This document shows positions 46,066 to 55,090 of a stretch of 64,000 nucleotides of DNA, piece by piece. Every line of letters starts with the position of its first letter. Within the stretch, counting starts at the first letter, position 1. The notes below the pieces were generated by a model. That model was given only the letters and a program-made list of their open reading frames with translations, made no database searches and was not told where the DNA came from. Position numbers and translations under genes: made by a program. This DNA is from Corynebacterium yonathiae (GTDB lineage: Bacteria; Actinomycetota; Actinomycetes; Mycobacteriales; Mycobacteriaceae): positions 38,355-102,354 of the forward strand of contig NZ_JAKMUZ010000009.1 of the NCBI RefSeq assembly GCF_027570195.1, given 5' to 3'.

Positions 46066-47283
46066 TTAGGCGGCCTCGATAATCGCAGCTAGACCTTGTC
46101 CGCCTCCAATACACATGGTAACCAGCGCGAGCTTACCGCCGGTGCGGTGAAGATGATGCGCGGCGGTGACGACGATGCGGGCACCGGTAGCACCCACGGG
46201 ATGGCCGAGTGAAATGCCAGAACCGTGCGGGTTGAAGCGCGGATCATCTGCCGAAATACCCCATTCTTTGAGAACAGCCAATGCTTGGGCAGCAAAGGCC
46301 TCATTGAGCTCAATGAGGTCGAGGTCGTCGAAGGTGATGCCGAGGCGATCCATAACCTTACGGGACGCCTCCACCGGGCCGATGCCCATGCGTTCCGGAT
46401 CCACGCCGGCTAGGGCCCATCCCTTGAGCGTGACCATTGGGGTAAGACCCAACTCCTCGGCCTTTTCACGGGTAGTCACCAGGACGGCCGCGGCACCATC
46501 GTTTTGGCCGGAGGCATTGCCAGCGGTAACCGTTGCCTCTTCGTCCTCCTTGCGCATGACCGCGCGTAGTTGAGATAGCTTGTCTGTACTGGAATCTGGG
46601 CGGACGTGTTCATCCTTGTCTACGACGATAGGCTCTCCCTTGCGCTGGGGGACGGTGACGGGGATGATTTCGGCGTCGAAAAGCGATTGTTCCTGTGCAG
46701 CGGCGGCATTGCGGTGGGAACGTGCAGCGAGCTCGTCTTGGGCGACGCGCTTGATGGAGTATTCCCGACGGAGATTTTCGGCGGTCTCAATCATACCGCC
46801 GGCAATCGGGTGGTGCTTTCCGCCGGCGGTCTCGCGGGCTTCTTGGAGGCGATCGCGAAAGATCATATTTCCTCCCTTTGCTCCCCAGCGTACATCCGCA
46901 TCAACGGTGTATTCGGTGCGGGACATAGACTCCGCGCCGCCGGCGATGATGACATCAGCAGCGCCAGTAGCAATGTGGGCACCTGCGGTAATAATGGCCT
47001 GCAGACCCGATCCGCAGCGGCGATCGAGCTGCATACCCGGCACGGTGGTGGGCAGGCTAGCGTCTAGGGCAGCCACGCGGCCCAAAGCGGGTGCGGCACC
47101 ATTAGGGGAACCTTGGCCCAAGATGACGTCATCGATTTCGGTGGGGTCGATACCGGACTCATCCACAATGGTCTTGACCACGAGGCTGGCTAGTTCTTGG
47201 ACGGGGACGGACTTTAGCGCGCCACCATAACGGCCGACAGGGGTGCGCTTGGGGTAGCAAAGGACTACGTCGCGGGTGTGCAT
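46066..47283 (-). CDS. Acetyl-CoA C-acyltransferase (thiolase, PcaF-like)
   Basis: 405 residues. The acylated Cys lies in LDRRCGSGLQAI, and NEAFAAQ, GHPVGATGARI and MCIGGGQG complete the active site. Thiolases cleave 3-oxoacyl-CoA with CoA to acetyl-CoA and a shortened acyl-CoA. Next to an IclR regulator and a 3-oxoacid CoA-transferase it could be beta-ketoadipyl-CoA thiolase (PcaF) or acetoacetyl-CoA thiolase. No protocatechuate genes are in the window, so the aromatic route is not shown. It starts 13 bases after the IclR gene. Confidence 0.88.
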   Translation of the reverse strand: MHTRDVVLCYPKRTPVGRYGGALKSVPVQELASLVVKTIVDESGIDPTEIDDVILGQGSPNGAAPALGRVAALDASLPTTVPGMQLDRRCGSGLQAIITAGAHIATGAADVIIAGGAESMSRTEYTVDADVRWGAKGGNMIFRDRLQEARETAGGKHHPIAGGMIETAENLRREYSIKRVAQDELAARSHRNAAAAQEQSLFDAEIIPVTVPQRKGEPIVVDKDEHVRPDSSTDKLSQLRAVMRKEDEEATVTAGNASGQNDGAAAVLVTTREKAEELGLTPMVTLKGWALAGVDPERMGIGPVEASRKVMDRLGITFDDLDLIELNEAFAAQALAVLKEWGISADDPRFNPHGSGISLGHPVGATGARIVVTAAHHLHRTGGKLALVTMCIGGGQGLAAIIEAA

Positions 47284-47295
47284 GATAATTCTCCT

Positions 47296-48066
47296 TTAAG
47301 AAAGTTCGGTGGTGGCAAGGTCATGGGAGATTGCCTTGCAGGTAGCGATGAGCTCCGGCAGGATGCGCGTGGTGAGATCCTCAGTGGAATAGACGGATGT
47401 TTGGGTTGAGATATTGATGGCTGCAGCAGTGCGGCCCGAACCAGAGCGAATAGGAACTGCAATGGAACGCAGGCCCTTCTCTAGCTCTTGGTCTACGATG
47501 ACCCAACCACGTCTCCGGATCTCCGCTAGGCGCGCCCGAAGATCCGCGGGTGCGGTGAGCGTGTGAGGGGTGACTTTCTCCAGCGACGCCGTTTCTAGGA
47601 ATTCATCCAACTGCGCTGGAGTGAGATCCGCTAAAAGTACCTGTCCCATTGAGGTCGCGTGCGCGGGAAAGCGGGTGCCGATGGTGATATTGGTGGCCAT
47701 GATGCGGTGTGCAGCGGCGCGGGCGATATAAACCACGGAGTCCCTATCCAACACACTGACAGAGCAGGATTCATCGAGTTTGGCGGATAACTCCCTCAAA
47801 TGGGGCTGGGCAATATCGGGAAGACCCAAACTCGATAGGTAGGAATAGCCCAGTTCCAAAACCCGGGGGGTAAGCCAAAACTCAGAGCCATCCGTGCGCG
47901 CGTACCCCTCCGTTACCAAGGTGTGCAAAAAACGGCGTGCAGTGGCACGTGCTAGCCCTGTGACCTCGGCAACCTGGGCCAGAGTCTGGCGTGGGCGCTC
48001 GCCATTAAAAGAGTGCAAAACGGCTAATCCGCGGGCGAGTGACTGCACCGTGGGGGTGTCATTCAA
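47296..48066 (-). CDS. IclR-family transcriptional regulator (PcaR-like)
   Basis: 256 residues. N-terminal winged helix (SLARGLAVLHSFNGERPRQT, then LAQVAEVTGLARATARRFL) and the C-terminal ligand-binding GAF-like domain (YARTDGSEFWLTPRVLELGYSYL, ...RSGSGRTAAAINIS), as in PcaR/PobR. It probably controls its own operon and the divergent CoA-transferase; a 15-bp palindrome lies between them, and the same palindrome recurs before the MHS transporter. The ligand is probably a 3-oxoacid or its CoA ester, which is an inference. Confidence 0.88.
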   Translation of the reverse strand: MNDTPTVQSLARGLAVLHSFNGERPRQTLAQVAEVTGLARATARRFLHTLVTEGYARTDGSEFWLTPRVLELGYSYLSSLGLPDIAQPHLRELSAKLDESCSVSVLDRDSVVYIARAAAHRIMATNITIGTRFPAHATSMGQVLLADLTPAQLDEFLETASLEKVTPHTLTAPADLRARLAEIRRRGWVIVDQELEKGLRSIAVPIRSGSGRTAAAINISTQTSVYSTEDLTTRILPELIATCKAISHDLATTELS

Positions 48067-48129
48067 GGTGTGGTCTCCGATTCTAAAAATTGATGAAGTG
48101 GCCTACATCTCGTAATTGTATCCAAAAAT

Positions 48130-48144
48130 GTTCGCACTGTGAAC
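48130..48144. promoter_or_regulatory. Palindromic operator candidate, copy 1
   Basis: GTTCGCACTGTGAAC, dyad GTTCnCAnTGnGAAC. It lies between the divergent IclR and CoA-transferase genes, 38 bases before the CoA-transferase start. It matches copy 2 at 51252 in 14 of 15 bases; the difference is the central base. Confidence 0.65.
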
Positions 48145-48181
48145 CCTTGTGCAACATATGAACCACACGTAGGCTGAAGCC

Positions 48182-48925
48182 ATGTTAGATAAAGTCATCG
48201 ACTCAGTAGAAAATGCCGTGGCCGATATTCCAGACGGCGCTTCCATTGCGGTGGGCGGATTCGGACTCGTGGGAATTCCGGCGCGTCTTATTGGTGCTCT
48301 GCGTGAACTCGGCTCTGGAGACCTCACCATCATTTCCAATAACCTTGGTACCGACGATTTCGGGCTCGGGCTCTTGCTTAAAGATCATCGCATTTCCCGC
48401 TCTATTGGTTCCTATCTCGGAACGAATAAGGAGTACGCCCGCCAGTATCTCGAAGGTGAACTGACTGTGGAATTTACCCCGCAGGGAACGTTGGCCGAGC
48501 GTATGCGCGCTGGCGGTGCCGGCATTCCCGCCTTCTATACCAAGGCCGGTGTGGGAACCCCGCTTGCGGAGGGAGATATCCCCACCCGCTATAACCCGGA
48601 TGGATCCATAGCGCAGACTTCTAAGCCGAAGGAAACTCGTGAGTTTAACGGCGAGCTCTACGTGCTGGAAGAGGCACTGACCCCAGATTTCTCCTTCGTT
48701 CATGCCGCTCGCGCAGATCGATACGGCAACTTGGCTTTTGCTAAGACTGCGCAGAACTTTAACCCGGATGCCGCTCGTTGCGCTGATATCACCATTGTGC
48801 AGGCGGAAGAATTGGTGGAGGCGATTCCACCGGCCGAGGTTGACGTGCCGGGCATCTACGTCGATCGCGTCGTAGAAGTGGGAAAGCAAGAAACTGGAAT
48901 CGAATTTAGGACGGTGAGCAAGTAA
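48182..48925 (+). CDS. 3-oxoacid CoA-transferase, subunit A (PcaI-like)
   Basis: 247 residues of the CoA-transferase family I alpha subunit: [31 protein letters not shown] and the [18 protein letters not shown] block. Together with subunit B it moves CoA from succinyl-CoA to a 3-oxoacid such as 3-oxoadipate or acetoacetate; the pair and the divergent thiolase would finish degradation to acetyl-CoA plus an acyl-CoA. The subunit B start overlaps the stop by one base. Confidence 0.88.
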   Translation: MLDKVIDSVENAVADIPDGASIAVGGFGLVGIPARLIGALRELGSGDLTIISNNLGTDDFGLGLLLKDHRISRSIGSYLGTNKEYARQYLEGELTVEFTPQGTLAERMRAGGAGIPAFYTKAGVGTPLAEGDIPTRYNPDGSIAQTSKPKETREFNGELYVLEEALTPDFSFVHAARADRYGNLAFAKTAQNFNPDAARCADITIVQAEELVEAIPPAEVDVPGIYVDRVVEVGKQETGIEFRTVSK

Positions 48926-49566
48926 TGACCTGGTCACGTGAAGAAATGGCGGCTCGGGCCGCACAGGAATTGAAAAACGGCGACTACGTCAACCTAGGAA
49001 TTGGCATGCCAACGTTGATTCCTGGGTTCCTTCCGGAGGGCCTTGAAGTGGTGCTTCATTCTGAAAACGGCATCTTGGGCGTAGGCCCGTACCCGGCCGA
49101 AGATAAGGTGGACCCAGAGCTTATCAATGCTGGCAAAGAGACCATCACCGCTGCCTCCGGAGCTTCATTCTTTTCTTCTTCGGAATCTTTTGGAATGATT
49201 CGCTCGCGTGCTATCGACGTAGCGGTACTCGGCGCCATGGAAGTATCCCAATTTGGGGACCTTGCCAATTGGATGATTCCGGGCAAGATGGTCAAAGGTA
49301 TGGGCGGTGCCATGGATTTGGTGCACGGCGCCAAACGCATTGTGGTGATGATGCAGCACGTGTCCAAACATGGTAAGTCCAAGATCCTTTCAGAATGCCA
49401 ACTGCCGCTCACCGGCGCGCGCTGCGTGGACCTTATTATTACGGACCGTGCCGTCTTTGAGGTCGATGAGTTAGAAGGTCTGACTTTGGTTCAGATGGCC
49501 GAGGGGGAGACCGAGGACTCCATCCGCGAGGTTACTGATGCCCCATTCATGCTGGACCTGTCCTAG
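48925..49566 (+). CDS. 3-oxoacid CoA-transferase, subunit B (PcaJ-like)
   Basis: 213 residues. The catalytic Glu lies in [33 protein letters not shown] and [20 protein letters not shown] are typical of the beta subunit. It overlaps subunit A by one base (TAATG), giving equal synthesis. A strong terminator follows, so the operon is two genes. The substrate (3-oxoadipate or acetoacetate) is not decided by sequence. Confidence 0.88.
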   Translation: MTWSREEMAARAAQELKNGDYVNLGIGMPTLIPGFLPEGLEVVLHSENGILGVGPYPAEDKVDPELINAGKETITAASGASFFSSSESFGMIRSRAIDVAVLGAMEVSQFGDLANWMIPGKMVKGMGGAMDLVHGAKRIVVMMQHVSKHGKSKILSECQLPLTGARCVDLIITDRAVFEVDELEGLTLVQMAEGETEDSIREVTDAPFMLDLS

Positions 49567-49582
49567 TCCTGAACTATTCCCG

Positions 49583-49630
49583 AAAGCCCGCCTTCTAGCA
49601 TCCGGAAGGCGGGCTTTCTTCTTCTTTCTA
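49583..49630 (+). terminator. Rho-independent terminator after the CoA-transferase operon
   Basis: Perfect 13-bp stem AAAGCCCGCCTTC (49583-49595) / GAAGGCGGGCTTT (49605-49617), followed by CTTCTTCTTTC. Confidence 0.9.
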
Positions 49631-49724
49631 ATGAGAGGGGGCTTCGGTGCTGAATTAGCTAAAGGCTGGGCCGAAATGATTCATGGTTCGGCCCGGCCTT
49701 ACGTGGGAATGAGAGAGGTACTAG

Positions 49725-51077
49725 TTAGACATCGCGTAGATCTACACCCTTGGTTTCAGGGAGAATGTACATGCTAATCATGGTGAGGACGCACAGAGCG
49801 ATGACATAAAAGCCAGAGGCCCACGCCAGATCGTGTGCGACAAACCACTGGTAGATATAGGGCGCGGTTCCGCCAAAGACAGCTACAGAAAGGGAGTATG
49901 CAAGTCCGATACTATGTGTGCGCTGGGCGGTAGGGAAAACCTCGGACATGATGGAAGATAGCAGCGCGCCACCGGCGGCGACGATGATCACGCCTACAGT
50001 AGAAGCGATGAGCAAGGTCCACGGACGTGAATCGATCAACGCCATCAGTGGGATTTGCAAAACGGCCATACCTACCGCGCAGATATAGATGACGGGTTTG
50101 CGCCCAATCTTGTCCGAGAGACTGCCCCACAGTGGTAGAGCGATAAGGCCAGCAACTTGAGCAACCACCGTGACCCAGTACGCGCCTTGTGTGGTCATTC
50201 CTTCGTGGCTAATGGCATAGGTAGAAACGTAGGAGGTCCACGTGTAGTGCGCTGAAGTAACGCCGGAGACCATGCCGATAACGAGCAGGATATTGATCCA
50301 AGCCGGACGAGTAGCGGAGGCGGATTGTGGGATTGCTGGACGCTCCTTGCGCGCTGGGGTGTCTACGCTGGGCTCGGAACTGTCGATTTCCTTGAAGTGA
50401 TCGGACTCTTTCATGTGGCGGCGTAGGTATAGCGCTACACAGGCAGAGAGCGCGCAGAGGAAGAAGGGGATGCGCCAGCCCCATGAGGCAAGTTGTTCAT
50501 CATTGAGTACGAGGGAGATTAGGCCGCCGAGCACGTAGGCGATGACGGAGCCACCGAAAATGGAAACGTAGACCATAGAGCCCCATTTACCGCGGTGGGC
50601 GTTGGGGGCGATCTCTGGGATATAGCTATTGGCGGCAGCTGATTCACCTCCGTGTGCGAAGCCCTGCAGGATACGGATCACCAAAAGGCCTACAGAGGCC
50701 CAAATGCCGATCTGGTCATAGGTAGGCATGAATCCGATGATCGCGGAGGCGATGGCCATCATGATGATGGTCATCATAAGTACGGATTTTCGGCCACGCT
50801 TATCTGCTACACGGCCGAAGACGATTCCTCCGAGCGGGCGCACAAGGAAACCAACGGCAAAAACGCCGAAGGTAGCCAAAAGGGCGGAGGTGGAGTCGCC
50901 TTTATTGAACATAGCGGTGGCAATGAATGGGGCAAAGACTGCATAGGAGCTCCACTCATACCACTCCAGGATTTGCCCGGTAAGGCTGGCTCCTAGGGAT
51001 TTGATGTCGGTGGTAGAAGCTGCGTCTTTACCGGATTCGGTATCTGGTGGCGATGTCGGCTTGGTGGTAGAGGTCAT
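49725..51077 (-). CDS. MFS transporter, metabolite:H+ symporter (MHS) family
   Basis: About 450 residues with 12 hydrophobic segments. SLTGQILEWYEWSSYAVFAPFI, then FLVRPLGGIVFGRVADKRGRK (loop 2-3 signature) and LRRHMKESDHF mark the MHS group (ShiA, ProP, KgtP). These import organic acids with protons. The start at 51077 is fixed by a strong SD (AAGGAGAACTC); longer frames are not needed. It is divergent from the carboxylase operon and shares an upstream region that contains the IclR-type palindrome. Substrate unknown; a carboxylic acid fits the neighbours. Confidence 0.88.
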   Translation of the reverse strand: MTSTTKPTSPPDTESGKDAASTTDIKSLGASLTGQILEWYEWSSYAVFAPFIATAMFNKGDSTSALLATFGVFAVGFLVRPLGGIVFGRVADKRGRKSVLMMTIIMMAIASAIIGFMPTYDQIGIWASVGLLVIRILQGFAHGGESAAANSYIPEIAPNAHRGKWGSMVYVSIFGGSVIAYVLGGLISLVLNDEQLASWGWRIPFFLCALSACVALYLRRHMKESDHFKEIDSSEPSVDTPARKERPAIPQSASATRPAWINILLVIGMVSGVTSAHYTWTSYVSTYAISHEGMTTQGAYWVTVVAQVAGLIALPLWGSLSDKIGRKPVIYICAVGMAVLQIPLMALIDSRPWTLLIASTVGVIIVAAGGALLSSIMSEVFPTAQRTHSIGLAYSLSVAVFGGTAPYIYQWFVAHDLAWASGFYVIALCVLTMISMYILPETKGVDLRDV

Positions 51078-51251
51078 GAGTTCTCCTTGTAGTGGGACCG
51101 GTACGGTTGGGGAAAATATTACCCAGATCACACAAAAGGGCGGCGGGGATCTAAAGCGCTGAGCTGGCGGTGACGTCATTGATGTTGTTTGTCGTGTGGG
51201 AAACTGCACGTGATGAACCCCTTTCGGGGACAACCTGTGGTTAGATTTATG

Positions 51252-51266
51252 GTTCGCATTGTGAAC
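51252..51266. promoter_or_regulatory. Palindromic operator candidate, copy 2
   Basis: GTTCGCATTGTGAAC, same dyad as the copy at 48130. It lies 175 bases before the transporter start and 211 bases before the carboxyltransferase start. Confidence 0.65.
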
Positions 51267-51368
51267 TTGAGTGCGCATAGTGGCCCCACTTGGGGGTAGT
51301 TGGGTAAATGTTTAGCGTTTCTGAGCTTGGATAACGGCGGGAAAGCTCTCCTTAGGCAAAAGTTTTAG

Positions 51369-51378
51369 GTTCACAGTG
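51369..51378. promoter_or_regulatory. Half-copy of the palindromic operator
   Basis: GTTCACAGTG matches the first ten bases of the reverse complement of copy 1 (GTTCACAGTGCGAAC); the second half has diverged. It is 99 bases before the carboxyltransferase start. Confidence 0.4.
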
Positions 51379-51476
51379 GTGGGCACTGGTGTAGCGTGTG
51401 ACACATGACACGGACGGAAAGGTATGAGTCCTAAGCCACCCGAGTCTTGTCGGAGCCGCACCCTAAGGAGGGATTT

Positions 51477-53036
51477 ATGACTGCTCTTAGCCCCGAGGAA
51501 TTGAGCACAGAAAGCCTCGCCGAAGTCATGGCCGCGGGCGGACGCCCAGCCGATAGCGAGCGTGAAATTAAGATCATCGATACCACCCTGCGTGATGCGC
51601 ACCAGAGCATCTGGGCCACCCGCATGACCACGGAACACATCCTTTCCCTGTTGGATGACGTCACCAATGCAGGGTTCGAACACGTCGACCTAGTCGCCCC
51701 CATCCAGTTCGACGTGGCCGTGCGCTACCTCAAAGAGGATCCCTGGGAGCGCGTACGTCTCGTCCACGAGCATGCGGCTCCCGGTACTAAGTTCCGCGCG
51801 CTGATTCGCTCCAAGAATCTGGCATCCTTTGACTTCCTGCCGGATGATGCCATCCTTAACTGGACTGAACGCCTTTATGCCAACGGCTTCCGCGTCATTG
51901 GTTCTTTTGATGGGCTCAATGACATCAACAACATTGACAAGGGTCTCAAACTTGCCAAGGAACTTGGCGCTGAAACCTTTGGTGCGCTGTCCTACTGCCT
52001 TAGCCCAGTGCATACCGATGAGCTCTACAAGCAAAAGGCGGAGGAGCTGCTTGAGCGTACCGATGTTGACCGCATCATGCTGAAGGATGCTGGCGGATTG
52101 CTCACTCCGGACCGCATGAAAACCCTTATCCCGGCTATCCGCAGCTCCATTGGAGAAGATATCCCGCTGGAGGTACACACCCACTCCCTGACCGGCTTGT
52201 CTCCATTGACCTATCTCTTTGGTGCGGAGCTAGGCGTGGATTCGATCCACACTTCCATCGCCCCACTTGCCAACGGCCCCGGTCAGCCTGCGACCCAGGC
52301 TTTGGTACGAGATCTGCGGGCGCTCGGCTATACCGTAAACGTTGACGATGATCGCATCGCCTCTGCCAGCGACCGGATCCAGGAAATCGCCGATACTGAG
52401 GATAAGCCGGTGGGTGTGCCCCGTGCTTTCGACGGCCTCCACTACATGCACCAGCTGCCAGGCGGCATGCTGACGAACTTCGAATCTCAGCTGGAAACCG
52501 CCGGCCTAGGAGATCGATTTGAGGAGCTTCTCTATGAGGTGGCTCGCGTGCGAGAAGAGCTGGCATACCCCATCATGATTACGCCATTTGCCCAGTTCGT
52601 GGGTACGCAGGCCGTCATGAATGTGATGACTGGCGATCGCTACTCCGTGGTCCCAAATGAGATTAAGAAGTATGCCCTGGGCTACTACGGTGAACCTCTG
52701 GCTCCGCTGGACCCAGAGGTATTGGAAAAGATCCTGGCCAACGGTTCCTCCGAAATCACCGAGGAAATCCCAGAACTCAAGCCGGTACTGCCGGGCCTGA
52801 AAGAGGCGCATCCGGACGAGGACATCGACACCCTGCTTTTGCGCGTTATGTTCGCCGGCAGCCAAGTCGATGAAATGAAGCGCTTTGTAGCTGAGGGCCG
52901 CGCCGGCGAGGGCGAAGGCGTCAAAGGCGGCGTCTTGACCTCCCTCGTCCAGCAAATCTACAACTCTTCCGATACCACCGACTTCCACCTCAAGACCTCT
53001 GACTTGGAAATTAACCTCACCAAAGGAGAAAAGTAA
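51477..53036 (+). CDS. Carboxyltransferase subunit of a biotin-dependent carboxylase (5S / PycB-like)
   Basis: About 519 residues from the ATG at 51477 (SD AAGGAGGG). TIM-barrel with the metal and lysine sites of the pyruvate-carboxylase/transcarboxylase 5S family: D35 in DTTLRDAHQS, K203 in MLKDAGGLL (the carbamylated Lys position) and H234/H236 in VHTHSLTG; the C-terminal part has FAQFVGTQAVMNVM and GYYGEPLAPLDPEV. It should move CO2 from carboxybiotin to an acceptor. The usual catalytic Thr (H-x-H-x-T) is Leu238, and the usual RGxN loop reads R111-S-K-N, so pyruvate may not be the acceptor. Carrier and biotin carboxylase follow. Confidence 0.85.
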   Translation: MTALSPEELSTESLAEVMAAGGRPADSEREIKIIDTTLRDAHQSIWATRMTTEHILSLLDDVTNAGFEHVDLVAPIQFDVAVRYLKEDPWERVRLVHEHAAPGTKFRALIRSKNLASFDFLPDDAILNWTERLYANGFRVIGSFDGLNDINNIDKGLKLAKELGAETFGALSYCLSPVHTDELYKQKAEELLERTDVDRIMLKDAGGLLTPDRMKTLIPAIRSSIGEDIPLEVHTHSLTGLSPLTYLFGAELGVDSIHTSIAPLANGPGQPATQALVRDLRALGYTVNVDDDRIASASDRIQEIADTEDKPVGVPRAFDGLHYMHQLPGGMLTNFESQLETAGLGDRFEELLYEVARVREELAYPIMITPFAQFVGTQAVMNVMTGDRYSVVPNEIKKYALGYYGEPLAPLDPEVLEKILANGSSEITEEIPELKPVLPGLKEAHPDEDIDTLLLRVMFAGSQVDEMKRFVAEGRAGEGEGVKGGVLTSLVQQIYNSSDTTDFHLKTSDLEINLTKGEK

Positions 53037-53038
53037 TC

Positions 53039-53590
53039 ATGACTGATACCACCAACCTGCAGGATCTGAAGGCCCTCCTGAAGTGGGCCAACCTTTCCGA
53101 TGACATCCAAGAGCTGCAGATCAAGTATGGCGACATCGAACTCGCCATGTCCCGCACGCCTGGCGGCCTCAACCGCCCAGCCCCGGCTCCGGAAGCAGCT
53201 GCCGCACCTGCAGCTGCTCCAGCCGCATCCCCGGCAGAGCAAGTCCCCGCACAGCAGGCGCCTGCGCAGGAAGAGCCCGCATCGGCACCCGCTGCACAAG
53301 AACCAGCTGATCAGGAGCAGTCGAAGGCTTCCGGAGCTCCGGCGGCAGAGGGCGAGACCGTCACCGCTCCTATGGTCGGTACCTACTATGCTTCCCCGAA
53401 GCCGGGCGCGGACCCATTCGTCAAAGTTGGCGATGAGGTCGAGGTAGGACAGGTGCTGTGCATCGTCGAGGTCATGAAGCTGATGAACAATATTGAGGCC
53501 AAGTTTGCCGGAACTGTCAAGGAAATCCTCGTGGACAACGAGGATGCCGTTGAGCACGGCCAGCCACTAATGATCATCGAACCAAAGTAA
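53039..53590 (+). CDS. Biotin carboxyl carrier protein
   Basis: 183 residues. An N-terminal helical segment (LQDLKALLKWANLSDDIQELQ), a long Ala/Pro-rich linker (about 45-105) and the biotinyl domain with EVMKLMN, where K147 is biotinylated. It carries carboxybiotin between the biotin carboxylase and the carboxyltransferase. It starts two bases after the carboxyltransferase stop and is followed by the biotin carboxylase after 33 bases. The E-V-M-K-L-M motif and N-terminus look like AccB, rather than the short 1.3S carrier of transcarboxylase. Confidence 0.9.
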   Translation: MTDTTNLQDLKALLKWANLSDDIQELQIKYGDIELAMSRTPGGLNRPAPAPEAAAAPAAAPAASPAEQVPAQQAPAQEEPASAPAAQEPADQEQSKASGAPAAEGETVTAPMVGTYYASPKPGADPFVKVGDEVEVGQVLCIVEVMKLMNNIEAKFAGTVKEILVDNEDAVEHGQPLMIIEPK

Positions 53591-53623
53591 ACCCCGTTCC
53601 CGCACACCGATCTGGAGGAAAAC

Positions 53624-54997
53624 ATGTCAGATCTCTTAAATAGCGTTCTGATTGCCAACCGCGGCGAGATCGCCTTGCGCGTTATCCGCGCCTGCAAGGA
53701 GCTGGGGATAAAATCCATCCTCGTCTACTCCGAGGGTGATAAGGAATCCTTGCCTGTCAAACTAGCTGATAAGGCAGTCTGCATCGGCCCAGCCAACGCC
53801 GCGAAAAGCTATAACAGCCCCGAGCTCATCCTTTCTGCGGCCATGGCTTTTAAGGCTGACGCCATCCATCCCGGCTACGGATTCCTATCTGAAAAGCCCG
53901 ACTTTGTACGCATGGTGGAAGAAGAAAACATCGGCTTTGTCGGTCCCTCTGCCGAACACATCGGCTTGATGGGAGACAAGATCGAGGCAAAACGCATCGC
54001 ACAGGCTGCCGGGGTGCCCACCGTGCCCGGCTCCGATGGAGTAGTCACCGAAATTGATGAGGCGATGGAAGTCGCCCGCAACACAGGCTTCCCGCTGCTT
54101 ATTAAGGCTGCAGCCGGCGGCGGAGGTCGTGGCATGCGCGTGGTTGAATCCGAGGACACGCTGGAAAAAGATCTCAATGAGATCATGAACGAGGCCGAAT
54201 CGGCGTTCAACGATCCCTCGGTGTACATCGAGCGCTATCTCACCGATATTAGGCACATTGAGATTCAGGTGCTTTCGGATGGAGAGAACGTCGTGGCCTT
54301 GGGAGAGCGTGACTGTACCTCCCAGCGCCGTAACCAGAAGCTTATTGAGGAAGGCCCGTCCCCGGTCCTGACCGAGGAACTCCGAGCGGGTATGCAGGAA
54401 GCTGCCATCAACCTGTGCAAGGAAGTTAAATACAAAAACGCCGGTACCATCGAGTTCGTCTTCGACAACACGGAAAACAAGTACTACTTCATCGAGATGA
54501 ATACCCGTATCCAAGTCGAGCACCCGGTTACGGAAATGATCACCGGCGTGGACCTCATCAAGGAGCAGCTACGCATTGCCTCCGGACAAAAGTTGTCCAT
54601 CAGGCAGGATGAAATTGAGATACGAGGCCACGCTATTGAATGCCGCATCAATGCTGAGGACCCGAACCAAAACTTCGCTCCTCGCCCCGGCAAGATCGAA
54701 CACTATCGCGTTCCAGGCGGCTTTGGTGTACGCATGGATACCCACATCGAAACCGGCTACACGATCCCACCTTTCTATGATTCTATGGTCGGCAAACTAA
54801 TCGTGTGGGCAGAAGATCGCGATGAAGCCATCGCCCGCATGCTGCGCGCTATCGATGAGCTAGAGGTGGAGGGCGTGGTGACGACTGCGCCGTTCCAGGC
54901 GATGTTGCTCGATAGCGAAAAGTTCCGCAGCGGTGAGTTCAATACCGGTTATGTGGCCAAGCTACTGGAGAACACTGACTCCATTCCCACGGATTAA
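53624..54997 (+). CDS. accC: Biotin carboxylase (AccC-like)
   Basis: 457 residues, the length of a stand-alone AccC. ATP-grasp fold: Gly-rich loop KAAAGGGGRGMRVV, HIEIQVLSDG, EEGPSPVL, EMNTRIQVEHPVTEM with the catalytic Arg and Glu. It carboxylates the biotin carrier using ATP and bicarbonate. In corynebacteria the main acyl-CoA carboxylase has a fused biotin carboxylase-carrier chain, so this free-standing copy belongs to a separate enzyme with its two upstream neighbours. SD GGAGGAAAAC precedes the ATG. The symbol is by family only. Confidence 0.9.
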   Translation: MSDLLNSVLIANRGEIALRVIRACKELGIKSILVYSEGDKESLPVKLADKAVCIGPANAAKSYNSPELILSAAMAFKADAIHPGYGFLSEKPDFVRMVEEENIGFVGPSAEHIGLMGDKIEAKRIAQAAGVPTVPGSDGVVTEIDEAMEVARNTGFPLLIKAAAGGGGRGMRVVESEDTLEKDLNEIMNEAESAFNDPSVYIERYLTDIRHIEIQVLSDGENVVALGERDCTSQRRNQKLIEEGPSPVLTEELRAGMQEAAINLCKEVKYKNAGTIEFVFDNTENKYYFIEMNTRIQVEHPVTEMITGVDLIKEQLRIASGQKLSIRQDEIEIRGHAIECRINAEDPNQNFAPRPGKIEHYRVPGGFGVRMDTHIETGYTIPPFYDSMVGKLIVWAEDRDEAIARMLRAIDELEVEGVVTTAPFQAMLLDSEKFRSGEFNTGYVAKLLENTDSIPTD

Positions 54998-55054
54998 TAA
55001 ATCTTCTGGTAGCTAGCCCGCACCATCTCATGGCAGTGCTACCGCCATTCCGAG

Positions 55055-55090
55055 AGTGCAGTCCCACAACCCTGGGCCTGCACTTTCAGT
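55055..55090 (+). terminator. Terminator-like hairpin after the carboxylase operon
   Basis: AGTGCAG-T-CCCA (55055...55066) pairs with TGGG-C-CTGCACT (55073-55084) with a 6-base loop and one internal mismatch, followed by TTCAGTGTTTC. Two more hairpins flank it (55008-55043 and 55093-55117). Confidence 0.6.

Larger units (their letters stand above)
51078..51476. promoter_or_regulatory. Divergent control region, transporter / carboxylase operon
   Basis: The 399-base gap has no convincing ORF. It holds one perfect copy of the IclR-type palindrome (51252-51266) and a half-copy (GTTCACAGTG, 51369-51378). It also has the short direct repeat TGACACATGACAC (51405-51417 region), a CCCC-AAGT-GGGG-like palindrome near 51285, and the SD AAGGAGG of the carboxyltransferase. 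Confidence 0.55.

Noticed and set aside
46066..49566. Naming the cluster as the protocatechuate (pca) pathway
   Set aside because: Only regulator, thiolase and CoA-transferase are present; no dioxygenase, lactone hydrolase or cycloisomerase genes in the window. Acetoacetate or another 3-oxoacid fits as well.
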